Source: Ceratopteris richardii | Lineage: Eukaryota; Streptophyta; Polypodiopsida; Polypodiales; Pteridaceae | Reading direction: 5' to 3' | NCBI GenBank assembly: GCA_020310875.1 | Contig: CM035420.1 | Location: 180,119,909 to 180,183,908, forward strand | DNA: 64,000 nt | In this document: positions 1 through 15,366 of the stretch, piece by piece | How the letters are laid out: every line of letters starts with the position of its first letter | Numbering within the stretch: position 1 is the stretch's first letter | The notes under the pieces: generated by a model | Told to the model about the DNA's origin: nothing | Seen by the model: only the letters and a program-made list of their open reading frames with translations | The model's database searches: none | Translations under genes and position numbers: made by a program

Positions 1-21
1 ACATCATCATCATCATCATAT

Positions 22-88
22 CAAAAAGATGTTACACCATGACAGCAAAAAGATGTTACATCATGACAGCAAAAAGATGTTACATCAT
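22..88. repeat. 24-bp tandem repeat, about 2.8 copies
   Basis: A unit beginning caaaaagatgttaca and ending catgacag recurs at 22, 46 and 70, the last copy partial. A short CAT run (3-19) precedes it. It lies upstream of the first visible kinase exon, probably inside an intron of that gene. The short reading frames over it are repeat artefacts. Confidence 0.8.
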
Positions 89-427
89 ACCATCGATCGT
101 GTCAAAAAGACTAATAACTGCATGCGAACCAATTTATCATTCAGATTTCTTTTCATGGATTTCTGTTGTTGTGCTTTCTGTTTTCAAGAGATGCATGTTC
201 CTGACAAATGCAGTAGAGATTTAAGTTAAAAGAAGGCCCTGTTGATAAGGCCGAGGTCTAAGGGTGGAAAGAATGCTCGTATTGTAACACCATATGTTTG
301 TTAAAGTTAGCATTCTTTCACGGACTGAAGTTAGCATGCACATGTAGCTATGAAATGTGCACAGTTTGCTTCCCATTTTGTGACATTATATTCCTGGTAT
401 TCTGTATAACCTGTGCATGTCTTGCAG

Positions 428-4252
<3,825 letters not shown>

Positions 4253-4560
4253 ATTGATGGTCTTTAGGAAACAGCTTATTGACATTCTTTTGTTGTATTT
4301 CTAGACAAGCTCCAGTTTATCCCATGTGATAACTATGTTGGAATTATAATACAAAGGCTTAATGATATATTTAGCTTGTAAATTTCCTTATACTGTAATA
4401 GGGGCAAACAAGTTGAGATAGGTGATTTTTTGACTCTGACCATGTTGTATATGCCCAAGGGTGGGCATGTGGCAAGATTGCAAAGTGATCTAATCTAATG
4501 TACTTCGTTTTTGTGTATGATGAATCCTTTCGAGTTCTTGGAATTGAATTTTGTCTCCAG
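4253..4560 (+). other. Probable 3' UTR of S6 kinase
   Basis: AT-rich, T-rich sequence directly after the stop codon, typical of a plant 3' UTR. No canonical AATAAA stands out, so the cleavage site is not fixed and the right limit is a guess. Confidence 0.5.
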
Positions 4561-6060
4561 ATGTACTGGATTTATGCAATTACAACAAAAGAGCTCTGAT
4601 TAGAAGACGTGTTATGGACTCTGAAAGTTAATCTTCTCGATTCATTAAATCGTTGTAGTAGTATTGTGATGTCCATTTGTATTCATCATATTATTTTCGT
4701 AGGAAATATGTGATGGAATTTTTAGCTCTATCCTTTGATGGCTCAGAAAAGCCCAAGTTTCAGGCAATGATTTAGAAAGAAATCATTATTAGTGCTCTTA
4801 GGATGGGAATGTGTTTGATTTCTCATAAGGCAAGTGACATGTGCATATTTTGTGCATGTAATAGTGCGCATAGCTTCAATGATAGATGCTTGCTAATTGC
4901 AGAAAGCATACATACTTCCAATACTGGTCGGTACAAAATTTTGACTCTTAACTGTTATACGACCTGCTGGAAGCAGTTAATAATTTATCGATCAACTGTT
5001 TAAAAGCATGTGCAACTTTTACTCTACATCAAATAAGGCTGCATGAACTTGGCCTTATTATGCAGCCAATGACAGATTGCTATGTAAATTCTTCTACTTG
5101 TACTTCACCTGCCGGGATTAACAAATCATTTATTTATAGACTGCGTGGCAACATGTGGAAATGAGTTTTTTTACTCCACACCAGACGACTGTACAGGCTG
5201 CATATATTTGACCATGTTACACGTGAGGCAAATGGCAGATTATTCTTCAGTTGAGAGGTATGACAGTGAAGCTTTTTCATTATTTTGACTTTTCCTATTT
5301 CAGAGTGAAGACTAAAATAAGGTGTTCTAGCATCGTTCATGATGCTTCAGGGTGTGTTCTCAGACGTGTTTTCCTTGAGGATTACCCGGATTCTTGAAAA
5401 TTGAGGTGAACAAACTCAAATCATTTATAAATAGGTTACTTTGGAGCAATAACCCTTGAAAAGGTTAAGAATCTAGTCAGGGACTAGTTTCTTCTGAGAG
5501 CTTGCCAGGTTGCATTCACATGTGTTCTAGAAAGGAGTGAAATGTCAATAACCCACTCAGCACTCCACTGTGGCAGCGGTTTGCTACCCCTGAAGAATCT
5601 CGTATATCTTTTCTTATTTTTGTGGCTTACTATTTTTCCGGTTCAACACCATCTTTCATTGAAGGAATGCCCACAGGTTATCATGGCTATGAGTTTTCTG
5701 CCTAGACGACATGTTTCCAGTATATCATTGTGTTGTGTTTCCATTGTAAGACATGGACAACTTGATTACAGATATTAGTGTAATAGTAGGAGATAAAGTT
5801 GCCTCTATCTATCCCTTATCCTTCAGCACATACTCAAAAGGGACTTCACCAGAATAATAAATTGATTCAGATGTGGGGCTGAATCCTTCATTAAGCTACT
5901 GGGTTCTCTCATATGAGTGTATTATTTCATACATAACATCGGCCTTGATCTTTATCGGAATAATAAATGTCTTTAACTGTAGTGTTGAATACTTGTCAAG
6001 CTGCAAGGCTAACTATCGCTATTACTGAAGGGTTTTGTGTCATTTATACCACCAGTATAT
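4561..6060. other. Intergenic, nothing recognised
   Basis: AT-rich DNA with only short frames on either strand, none resembling a known domain. No RNA gene or terminal repeat is visible. Confidence 0.6.
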
Positions 6061-6066
6061 ATATAA

Positions 6067-6103
6067 ATGGATGGATGGATGGATAGATACATAGATAGAT
6101 AGT
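6067..6103. repeat. GATG/GATA tetranucleotide microsatellite
   Basis: GGAT units followed by interrupted AGAT units, about nine in all. Confidence 0.85.
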
Positions 6104-6330
6104 AGGGAAAAGGATAAGGTCACCTATCTAACTCAAAAGTATATAAATATGGGCTTAATTTTATGAGTATATCATATTATAATTATAATAATTTTGGTGA
6201 ATTTTATGATAACTTTTATTTGAAATAAAAAAATTCAGGGGAAGGTTTATGGTAATCTCCTCTAAAACTATAGAAATTTAGGAAAGGATACAAGCAATAT
6301 GATAAAGCAACAAAGAAAATCTATTATAAT

Positions 6331-6830
6331 TGCAGAGGTCCTATAACCACCCTCAAACTACCTCAAAATTCAATCTCATTTTTACCTTTCCTTCAACTCT
6401 TAAATATCGCTTCAACTCACTCACTTTGAGCTCACACTCTCACAACTCGTAATCACACTAGCATTGCCTACTTCGCTAGTGATGCATGTCTGGAATAAAT
6501 TTGACGAGACCTGCACATAGACACATACATGTCTATAGACATACATACATTCCAGCAATAGCTGCACACATGTGCAGAGGTGCTATAACCACCCTGAAAC
6601 TACCTCAAAAGCCACTCTCACTTTTACCTCTCCTTCAACTCTTAAATATCACTTCAACTCACTCAATTCGAGCTCACACTCTCACAGCTCATAATCACAA
6701 TAACATTGTCTACTTTGCTAGTAATGCATGTTTGGAATAAATTTGACTTTGACTTGCACATAGATACATACATGTCTATAGACATATACATAGTGCACAC
6801 ATACATTCCAGCAATAGCCACACACATGCA
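6331..6830. repeat. 242-bp tandem duplication
   Basis: The block starting tgcagagg at 6331 recurs at 6573. The two copies align through a CTCA/CTCACA-rich segment, a shared stretch with ggaataaatttgac, and a tail of ACATACATG motifs that leads into the CA-rich region. The copies differ at scattered positions, so the duplication is not recent. Confidence 0.8.
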
Positions 6831-7019
6831 TATGCACACACATATACATGCACACAAGTAAATGTATAATCACATACACATTTAGCACACATTTATACGA
6901 ACAAAGCACATATGTAGAGTTAGACAATGGACACACACATACATTTTCATACACAAATGCACACAAATAGATATGCACATTTTGGTACATATGTATATAC
7001 AATGCACATACATATTTGT

Positions 7020-7056
<37 letters not shown>

Positions 7057-7187
7057 CATACATGCTTGTAAACATATACATAGTGCAAACACATATATTC
7101 CAACAACATCACACACCCACATAGACATACACATACATATGCATGTATTTTGCACACATACATCCCAATGGTCAAACACGTGCGCGT

Positions 7188-7234
<47 letters not shown>

Positions 7235-7406
7235 TAACTATACACATGCACGCACATACACATGTACTTTCCTACACATGCACATCAAACACATATACAC
7301 ATACATGCACATTGTACACACACACACACACACACAATGCACACGTACACATGCAAGAGTCATATACATGCATTCCAACAACAATCACACATACACATAC
7401 ATGCAT

Positions 7407-7450
<44 letters not shown>

Positions 7451-7580
7451 TCCAACAACAACCACACATGCATACACACACACACACATTCCAACAACAA
7501 CCACACATGCATACACACACACACACATGTACATGCATACAATACACATACACATACACACACATATATACATATACTAT
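6831..7580. repeat. CA-rich minisatellite cluster
   Basis: Several (CA)n runs (about 7021-7050, 7189-7232, 7318-7336, 7410-7449) are embedded in CATACA/CATGCA-rich sequence. A unit of about 43 bp, a CA run plus attccaacaacaaccacac, repeats around 7445-7530, and looser versions occur at 7103 and 7374. Long Thr/His or Cys/Val frames on both strands are repeat artefacts. Confidence 0.88.
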
Positions 7581-8030
7581 AAAACAAGGATTACAATGAT
7601 AGCATGGAGTGGTACATTCAAGACACATTACTACAAATTGTATACACACTGGAAAGAATATGGGCTTCAAACTTTTAGCAAGTATTGAAAACTCTTGCCC
7701 AACTCCACAATGCCCAATGTTAACTAGTACTCCGGACTACCAACACTCACCATGTCTTTTAACCCCTCTCCCTTCATGCATCTGTTTCATTTCACCACAC
7801 AATTTAGTATGAACAACGAGACCCGCACCCTTACGTTTCATTTTATGCACCTTGGACATAGGATTTGTTTTACCATTGTTGGATCCATTACTGAGGAAGA
7901 TGATAACAAGTGTTATGCTATGAAGCTTTGGGTTTTGGTGTGACTTATCAAGGATCAATTTTGTTTTTCTAATCTTGAAAAATAAAATATTGCAAAGGAG
8001 ATGCTTCATTCATAGCAAATGCCAAAGGAG
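7581..8030. other. No gene recognised
   Basis: Unique-looking sequence between the CA cluster and a copia scrap. It may include decayed copia gag upstream of 8036, but no domain is clear enough to call. Confidence 0.5.
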
Positions 8031-8035
8031 GCAAA

Positions 8036-8625
8036 GTGGACTCTTCAAATGATGGAGACAAAAAGAAGAACGACAAAAAGAAGTTCAAGGGAGAGTGTTT
8101 CCAATGCAAGAAGAAAGGACACATGATCCAAGACTATCACATCAAAAAGGTAGAAGAGAAGAGTGTCTCTTCAAAAGGTGGCAAGGGCAAGGAGTCTGCC
8201 AACATTGCAAAAACAGAGCTTGATTTATTTGTTATGATAGAGGAGGTGAGCTCTTCGGCTGAAGATTCAGGAATGGATGACTCATGGGTGTTGGACAATG
8301 GTGCACCTTGTCACATGACGAGTAGAAAAAACCTTTACAATTCCTTACAGCCTCTAAAGGAACCCATCACAGTAAAGGTAGGCAACAATGTGAGATGTCT
8401 TGCAGAGGGTGAAGGTACAATTTCTTTCATTAACTCTAATGGCAATGTCAAAAAGCTTTCAAATGTGTTGTATGTTCCACAAATCAAATGAAGTCTAATC
8501 TCAATAGCTTCTATAATTGATCAAGGTCATCATGTATCTTTGAGTAAGACAGGAGCTAAGATTATGGATATTAACAACAACATTGTTGGGACTTGCATAA
8601 GGAGGAACAACCTGTATGATTTTTG
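8036..8625 (+). mobile_element. Ty1/copia fragment: gag zinc-knuckle region, protease, start of GAG-pre-integrase
   Basis: In order: a Lys-rich segment, a zinc-knuckle region (CFQCKKKGHM), a protease core (SWVLDNGA, HMTS), LSNVLYVPQIK, and then a short piece resembling the start of a GAG-pre-integrase domain. This is the copia order. The fossil is short, has several breaks, and shows no LTRs, integrase or RT. It is unrelated in detail to the three larger copia elements of the window. Confidence 0.75.
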
Positions 8626-9165
8626 TGCTCCCTTCCTAGTTCCTACCTTAGCAAGCCTTCGAGCTTTGAAGGTTGAATTGGAACATTTAAGGTATTGTAA
8701 GGAAAGAGAGTTATCATGGTCCCCAATTGAGCTGATCAAAGTGCCATATGAAGGCTATGCAGGCAATGGTTGCCCACATTCAACCATTCATTCTATCCAT
8801 CCATTGAAGGCCAGATCTCTCAATTGACCTATATATACATGACTTCTACACTAGTCTAGACATTGAATTGAGCAAGCATAGATCTACCTTGTAATCCCCT
8901 ATCTAGGGTTGTCTAGATCACCACTAAAGCTCTACATTGAAACTGCATAGGTAGACAATGCCATCATCTTTGTACTTGCTATTAGTAGTCTAGTTTTGAA
9001 ATTCTACTATATAGGTTATCATTTTTATCATTGCTCCTATGTTTTCTTGCATAGATGCTTTCTACATGTTATAAGGGATGTTCGGTATCTAGTAATAGAG
9101 AGAATTACTTTTTGAAATCGCAAGTATAGTGATGGCTTCATCTTCTAGAGTTCGTGCATCTACAT
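8626..9165. other. Unassigned sequence after copia scrap
   Basis: A short open frame continues to 8827 without a recognisable domain. Beyond it the DNA is AT-rich with nothing recognised. Confidence 0.5.
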
Positions 9166-9403
9166 TTAATTCTCTAATCTTAGATTAATTAGAGAGAGAG
9201 TAAAGGGTTCTTGGATGGGGGGAATCTATGAGTTCAAAAACCTCTTGCTTTTCCTACTAGATCAAAGTGTTATGTCTTTATCATTAAAGACAACTAGGTT
9301 ACTATTGATTTTTCTATAAGATTGTTCATTTCACATGATGCATTCATTGTTTAGATAATATGTAGGATTCCGAATTCAGTTTGATCACATAGATGAAAAG
9401 TAA
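9166..9403 (+). repeat. Direct repeat, copy 1 (about 238 bp)
   Basis: It aligns with 9997-10234 at an offset of 831 bp, from ttaattctcta through agagagagtaaag and aatct(a/g)tgagtt to gatcacatagatgaaaa. The copies differ at many positions, so the pair is old. The ends are not TG...CA. Confidence 0.75.
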
Positions 9404-9996
9404 CATTGAATTTGCTTGAAAGCTTGTCACAATTACAGTTAAGTGGTAGCGGAGTACTACCACATTCATAGGGATGACTAATAATTATCACATAAGAAAT
9501 TCACACAGATCACCACCGTCACACCACATGTTACCAATCACTTAATTAGACTTAAAGAGATTCATAGACCAGGGATAGAGATAGAGCATAATACACTAGA
9601 TTACATAGTGAATGTGCCCACAACACCATTGGCCAATAGGACAATCTTACAACTATCCCGAATCATCCCTTGTGCATGGTGGACGAAACTATTTATATTA
9701 ATTAATTGGTTACATCATTTTCAAATAGTAAGATACCTTTCCACTGTATAGAAAAAAAATATTCATCTAATTATGAATTTTCTTCGATGGCCTAACACAT
9801 GGCATGCACGAGGACTGAACCCTACTATGGCTCACTGGGAGGTTCCTCATCATCATCATCAAAACCAGCCAAGTCATCTTGGACAACGGCTTTGAATAGA
9901 TTGGGCGCCTCCAAAAATTTGTTTGAATGCATTTTTGGACATCCAATAACTTCAACAAGAGGGGTATGTGAAAAATCCCTAGTAGGATTGCCAATG
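9404..9996. other. Spacer between the 238-bp direct repeats
   Basis: It contains ordinary AT-rich DNA and a (CAT)n run near 9845. A 75-87 aa frame here shows no known motif. Confidence 0.5.
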
Positions 9997-10234
9997 TTAA
10001 TTCTCTACTCTCAAATTAACTATAGAGAGAGTAAAGAGTTCTTGGTTGGGAGGAATCTGTGAGTTTAGAAACCTCTTACTTTTCCTAGTAACTCAAATTG
10101 TCAGATATATATCATTAATGAAACAATTCGATTACCATCGATTTTTATGCAAGATTGTTCACTTCACACAAATGCATTCACTATTCAAACAATACATAGG
10201 ACTTGGTATTCTACTTGATCACATAGATGAAAAT
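9997..10234 (+). repeat. Direct repeat, copy 2 (about 238 bp)
   Basis: Partner of 9166-9403 in the same orientation. Confidence 0.75.
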
Positions 10235-10660
10235 TAGTATTTAAAAATTCACCTCATGGTGGAAGATCTCTATTTTTAAAAGGATTTTCTCTGTCATGGG
10301 AGGGGGGAGGCCAAAAATCAGAGAATCACCTTGTAATTGAGATTGAGAGTGAGAGTGAGAGTGAGATTGAGAGTGCGAGTGTGAATGAGATTTTGATAGC
10401 TTGAGGGTGGTTGGAAGGTCAAGCTTTTTTCAGGAATCTATTTTCAAAAGATATTATATCCAATCTATTCAAATCTATCGTACGCTAACTCCTCTTTCCG
10501 TGGGTCATATCTTGTCTACTCTTGATCATCGAATTTTCTCTTATCTTGTGCAGCTTCTGTTTTTTCTCTCTTCTACTATTCTTGAGTGATCAAAAGCTTG
10601 TGATTGGGAATAGCTTGTGATTGAGGAAGAACTACAAGTGCTATTAGAGTAGAATTGATC
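10235..10660 (+). other. Probable leader of the gypsy element; GAGAGT-rich tract
   Basis: A purine-rich run of GAGTGAGAGT-type units lies at about 10342-10395, then a T/C-rich stretch leads to the gypsy gag region near 10660. The position suits a gypsy 5' LTR or leader, but no match to the sequence after 31015 and no clear primer site could be found. Confidence 0.4.
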
Positions 10661-11100
10661 CTCGAAAATGATGGAAGGTTTGACACAAAAGATTCATGAG
10701 AAAGAGGAGCTTATTAAGAATATTCTTGGAGAATTACACAAAGAATGAGATAGAACGCAACAAGAAGGCACCAAAAATGTGTTCATGGATCTGAATGATG
10801 AAGTGGATAAAGGTGCAAGAACATCTAGTGTGCCTAGAGAAAGATAGAAATGCAACTATGAAGATATGGAGACTGGTGAGTTTTCCCTCAACTAGATCTT
10901 CATGAAGGCAAAATTGATATGATTTTGATGGTGAGAAGAAGGGTGACAAAGATCTAGAGGCATGGATTAAAGAACTAGAGGATTTCTTTGATCTTTGAAA
11001 ATTCTGTGAGGATCCCAAGGTAAAAGTTGGGATCCCACACCTAGGTGACATCAAAAAGCTATGGTGGAACTCCTATATGTAAAATCGAATGGATTCATGT
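10660..11100 (+). mobile_element. Gypsy gag, first part
   Basis: Contains features of gypsy gag: DLEAWIKELEDFFDL, KVKVGIPHLGD and a WW pair. The match stops where the LTR of the 11101-19430 element begins and resumes after 19430. Confidence 0.7.
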
Positions 11101-13849
11101 TGTCGTAGAGATATTCATCTCTACTTTCATGTCTTGATCAAACGATTTCTCTTGTGGTATCATTCGACAGTTGATAGTTCCTTTTAGTCATGATGAAGGC
11201 TTAACCAAAATTCAGTGAAGAGTATAGTTCAGAAGCAGGCTGTTTACTAGATGCTATAAAGGGTGCTAACCACCTACGGGATGAATGATCTTCGGTTTTA
11301 TAACGAAGGCATTTGGCAATTATACCCAAGTAATTAAAGACTTCAATTTTGACAGTAAGGATGGAGTCTTTGGAGCTAAATGGATACAACATTCTTTGAG
11401 CTATTGTTTGGAGGGATGATTGGTTTTCGTTTTTTGTTTTGAGTAAAAGCTTTATAACAAAGAGCTTTGAAGGTCTAAAGTTGTTCTAGGTGGTCTAAAG
11501 GTCAAAAGTCCGAGAGAACTCCAACAGGTGGACGGAAGAAAAAAGATTTGCATGCATATAATCATGAAAGAGGCAAGATCACGGCAGTTAGAGGAGGACG
11601 GGGAGTCTTTTCTGGCAGATCAATAGGAGTTCGTGAGGCTTAACGACAGAGGAGAACTGAAGAAAAGAAAGCGGCCGCAGAGGGAGAAGTCGCTTATGAT
11701 CTTGGAGATAAAAAGGCGCTGAAGATAGAGGCAGAAGGGGGGACGCTAACACAATCGCTTAGAGGCCTGCGAAGAGGAGAGGTTCATGGAGAAAGGCAGA
11801 AGGTAATCCTCTTTGCATCTACCTGATCATCATTAGTCCTCTTCACGGAGCGCGCATATATGTCCAATGGCTGGCATCTGACACGGGAATCGAATCAATG
11901 ATTGTGCTTTCAATTCATACAAGATCATGGAGATAACGATTCCGATTTCGAACTGCTCTGAAGTTTCTCGAACAAAAGAAAAGATGTAAACAAGCCCTCA
12001 AAAGCTCTGGCTTTGATCGGATGACAATACTTATGATTGTGCAGTTGTCAAGTCTCAGCTGATGGTTTTTTTTTCCTGTGAGTTCAGACATCGAATTCTG
12101 TAATTACCTACCATTTTATCTTGAATCACTGTGCTTTTTTGTTTCTTCTACAATAGAACTGGATAGCTCTATTGAGAAACGTTCATCATTAGATTAGATA
12201 TCAACGCTGCCTCGACAAGAATCTGTAGAAGAAACTGAATCAAAGTTTTTTTTGGTACTGATTGTTTTGACGATTCAACGACTCTGGTGGCGAAAATTCT
12301 CAGAAACTTCTCACAATGCCAAATAGTTCTGTTGCACGTAAATGGACTGTTGTTTGGAATATTGGAGGACATGCTTTATATCTCTTCGCTTCAGAGTAGA
12401 TAGATGACAATGAATTTTAGAAGGTGCTCTCATCTAACTATTTGTCTATATTGGATCATTGTAAGTGCATCTCTGCTACATTTATGATTAAAGCAGTACA
12501 TCTCTGTGTGCAATCATTACCTTCGATTCAACTTCATGACTACACATGTATGTTAATACCTCTCTGATATGTCTGAAACTCCTTCAGTTATGATGCGCCA
12601 CCTTCGTCATAATTTATGAATTCACAAAATACAACTTTCTTTTCGCTTTTGATGTACACTAAAAACTTCCGTGCATCCAACACTGCATACTTCACCATAA
12701 TTGACGCATGAATCACAGAGAATCTTATGCAATTTAGCATGCTTATAGATTTGCAGCATCAATGATATTTTATAAGAATAGTATTTGTTTAATGAAATAC
12801 GAATTTCAATTCGGAGATAAATTGAAAATGCACAAATTTCTTTTTCGAGATAAAGTTTTTCTCTATATAACTGACATTACGAATGTTTTTTTTTCAGTAA
12901 ATTTAGTTGCATCCTTAATGTTTAATGACATTCAGAGCTTGAATTGTATTCTGTTTTCTTCGATCATTCGATTCAATCTCAGTTCTGGTATTACCTTATA
13001 GTTAGACAATAATGAAAATTACCTTACAGTCAAATTCAATTTATGACTTATTTGTAGCAATTCATTTCTCTGCATATTAATTGTTCATCTGTTAAGATCT
13101 GGTGCATACATAAACAACAAATCTTATAGGTAGTTCAACTGTAATAAGCACATCATGAACCCAGTCTGATTATAATAAACTACTAAATACACTAGTTTCT
13201 GCTGATTAGACTCCTAAGCTCATTGGACTCCCATGCATGTCTACATGGGTGTAGGCACATCATCTTGAATGGGTTCAACTACAGAGAAGACCCAAAATTG
13301 ATGGGCAAAAGATTTTATTATGATCTATTATAGTGTTTATGTGAACTAATGTTTATTGCTTCATTCTTCGTAAGCTGACTTGAATTAGCAGAACGATTAG
13401 AATGGCTTTTGTAGAGACAAGCTTTAATACATTCGAAATATGAAGCTAGTAGAAGAAGGATCTTTTTGAACTTGTTTTATCATAAAGAAAATAGGAGGTT
13501 AGCTATTTAAGCGTGATAATGAACACAAAATTTGTTCAATAACAATAATGTAAGTTGAATTTTGTGAGTTTTTTAACATGATCTTTACAATGATAAAGAT
13601 TTACTATCTAATTTATGTATTGTGAAAATATGCTTCTTTATGATAAACATGAGGATTGAACAGTTATGAAGCGTTATTATATACTTCTTGTTGAGAGATT
13701 GGCGGTTTTGCATTTGAGCTATTAATAAGTTTCTGAGTTCATATTTTCTTGAGTAATCAAATCATCCCTGAGATTGCTCCAAGCACCCTGTGTGCGCCGT
13801 TAGCGAGACGATTGAATTGATCCACCAATCGTCACAAATTGCTTCCACA
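11101..13849 (+). repeat. 5' LTR of the gag-only element
   Basis: Begins TGTCGTAG, ends TTCCACA. Small frames of about 60 aa recur at matching places in the other LTR and are not genes. Confidence 0.88.
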
Positions 13850-13875
13850 TTTGAACCCGACGTGAAATCTACGAC
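13850..13875 (+). promoter_or_regulatory. Expected primer-binding site position, non-canonical
   Basis: The sequence after the 5' LTR starts tttgaacccgacgtg. It lacks the usual TGG start that pairs with a tRNA 3' CCA. Its complement (cacgtcgggttcaaa) resembles the T-arm of a tRNA. Whether it primes reverse transcription is not known. Confidence 0.35.
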
Positions 13876-14117
13876 CTTGAGCAACTCAAGTGATTGCATG
13901 GAAAGAAGAAATTATGAGGTATCTCTTTTTGATCCATTCATACTTTTTGATTTCATTCATAGAAAGATGGTTTTTCCTGCAGAAATCCTGTATGACATTG
14001 AATCATGCATTGTTGCATCCATTAATGAACAGTTTGCTTCCGAATTTGATTCCTTGATGTCAAAAATAACTCAAATAATGATGAAATTTACTGATCCGAT
14101 TACATCTTTGCATATGG

Positions 14118-15002
14118 GTGTTGTTAAAGAGTTCATTAGGAGATAGGATGAGATCTGAATTGGCACGAGTACATGAAAGATTAGATATTTTCGAGAATCG
14201 CATAAACAAGAAGATGTTGAGAAAACATAGAAATGAATGTGAGAATCAAGTTCATTGCATGTCTATAGATTCACTAGAAGCCTCTTTACTTGATCATAGG
14301 CAAAGTCCTCCCCGACCAATACTAAAAAGACCTAGGTATAAAAAGCACATTGTTCGATGTTTTTGGTGTGACCAGATCGGCCATACCTATGATGCTTGTA
14401 TTGCATTCCAACGTGCATGCCAACATCGAACAGTATGTCAGATAGGAAAGAAAGTATGTGATTATCATACTAAGGATCCTTTACACTTGAACCTAGGTAG
14501 AGGTGGAATGATAAAATATTTTGAGCAAAAACAAGTCCGATCAAGGTCAAACAAACAAGTTAGAAAAAACTGGAGAGCTAAACAAGATAATAACATAAAA
14601 TCTATTGCTCAAGACATTAGTATTCAATCATTTAAAGATATGATAAATAATCAGGCAAAAATGGATAACCCACGAGTTGAAGAGATGGTCCAAGATAGTC
14701 AGCCAAATGATAAGCAAGATAATAAGCAATTAGAGTATGAAGGAACAACTTATGAGAAAATAGAAAAATATAAAAATTTACATATTATTTCAATTGATCC
14801 AGATGAGAAAATTGAAAAGATGAAAGGACAAGTGAATCCTGATACTAGTAATCAAACTAATAATCAAGGTGAAATTGAGAAAAGTAAACAAGTGACTAAT
14901 GCAAATGAGGATACAAATAATAAGAAAAGTCTTAATGAAAAAGAACAAGAAGTTTTTGAAAACATTATCAATCAAATTACACAAAATAAGAAGAAATCAT
15001 AA
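14118..15002 (+). CDS. Gag-like zinc-knuckle ORF of the LARD/TR-GAG element
   Basis: A 294-codon frame. A basic region is followed by a CX2CX4HX4C zinc knuckle (C81, C84, H89, C94; CFWCDQIGHTYDAC), the nucleic-acid-binding motif of retrotransposon nucleocapsids. Further Cys/His residues lie at about 100-120. Residues about 140-294 are very polar, rich in Lys, Asn, Gln and Glu. A shorter open stretch (from about 13850) with acidic and hydrophobic content lies upstream and may be the capsid-like part. No protease or polymerase motif follows. It looks like the only protein of this element; its function is inferred from the knuckle and its place between LTRs. Confidence 0.7.
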   Translation: MLLKSSLGDRMRSELARVHERLDIFENRINKKMLRKHRNECENQVHCMSIDSLEASLLDHRQSPPRPILKRPRYKKHIVRCFWCDQIGHTYDACIAFQRACQHRTVCQIGKKVCDYHTKDPLHLNLGRGGMIKYFEQKQVRSRSNKQVRKNWRAKQDNNIKSIAQDISIQSFKDMINNQAKMDNPRVEEMVQDSQPNDKQDNKQLEYEGTTYEKIEKYKNLHIISIDPDEKIEKMKGQVNPDTSNQTNNQGEIEKSKQVTNANEDTNNKKSLNEKEQEVFENIINQITQNKKKS

Positions 15003-15147
15003 AAAATCCTTAAAAGAAAAAATGAGTTATCTATGCAAGAAATTTTTGATGTATTAAAATTATAAAAACCTACTAATGTGTTTTGAATAGTTATTTTAAC
15101 AAAACAGGTACAAGAAGTCAAATTAATACGATATTATGTTATGATCA

Positions 15148-15262
15148 AGTTTATGAATGTTTTCCATCCATGATGCATAGAAGTTTATGAATGTTTTCCA
15201 TGCATGACGAATAGAAGTTTACGAATGTTTTCCATTCATGATGAATAAAAGTTATGAATGTT
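15148..15262. repeat. 34-bp tandem repeat, about 3.5 copies
   Basis: The unit starts aagtttatgaatgttttcca and continues with catgatgaatag-like sequence. Copies begin near 15148, 15182 and 15216, then a partial one. It lies in the non-coding interior of the gag-only element. Confidence 0.8.
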
Positions 15263-15277
15263 TCTAGTAAGAAAGTA

Positions 15278-15366
15278 TTTCTACGGGAGTTTTACCTCTC
15301 CCTCATAAAAAGGTAATTATGAGCACGGTAGTTTTACCTCTCCCTCATCAAAAGGTAATTAATGTG
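15278..15366. repeat. Duplicated motif of about 45 bp
   Basis: The sequence agttttacctctccctcat plus aaaaggtaatta occurs twice in a row. Confidence 0.75.

Noticed and set aside
6486-7688. Frames up to 181 codons on both strands in the CA-rich region
   Set aside because: Translation of CA/TG repeats in several frames at once; no domain or codon bias.
9799-10062. 87-codon frame as a host gene
   Set aside because: No recognised motif and it overlaps an old direct repeat.
11201-11392. 63-codon minus frame as a gene
   Set aside because: Its twin at 16738-16929 lies at the same place in the other LTR of the gag-only element.
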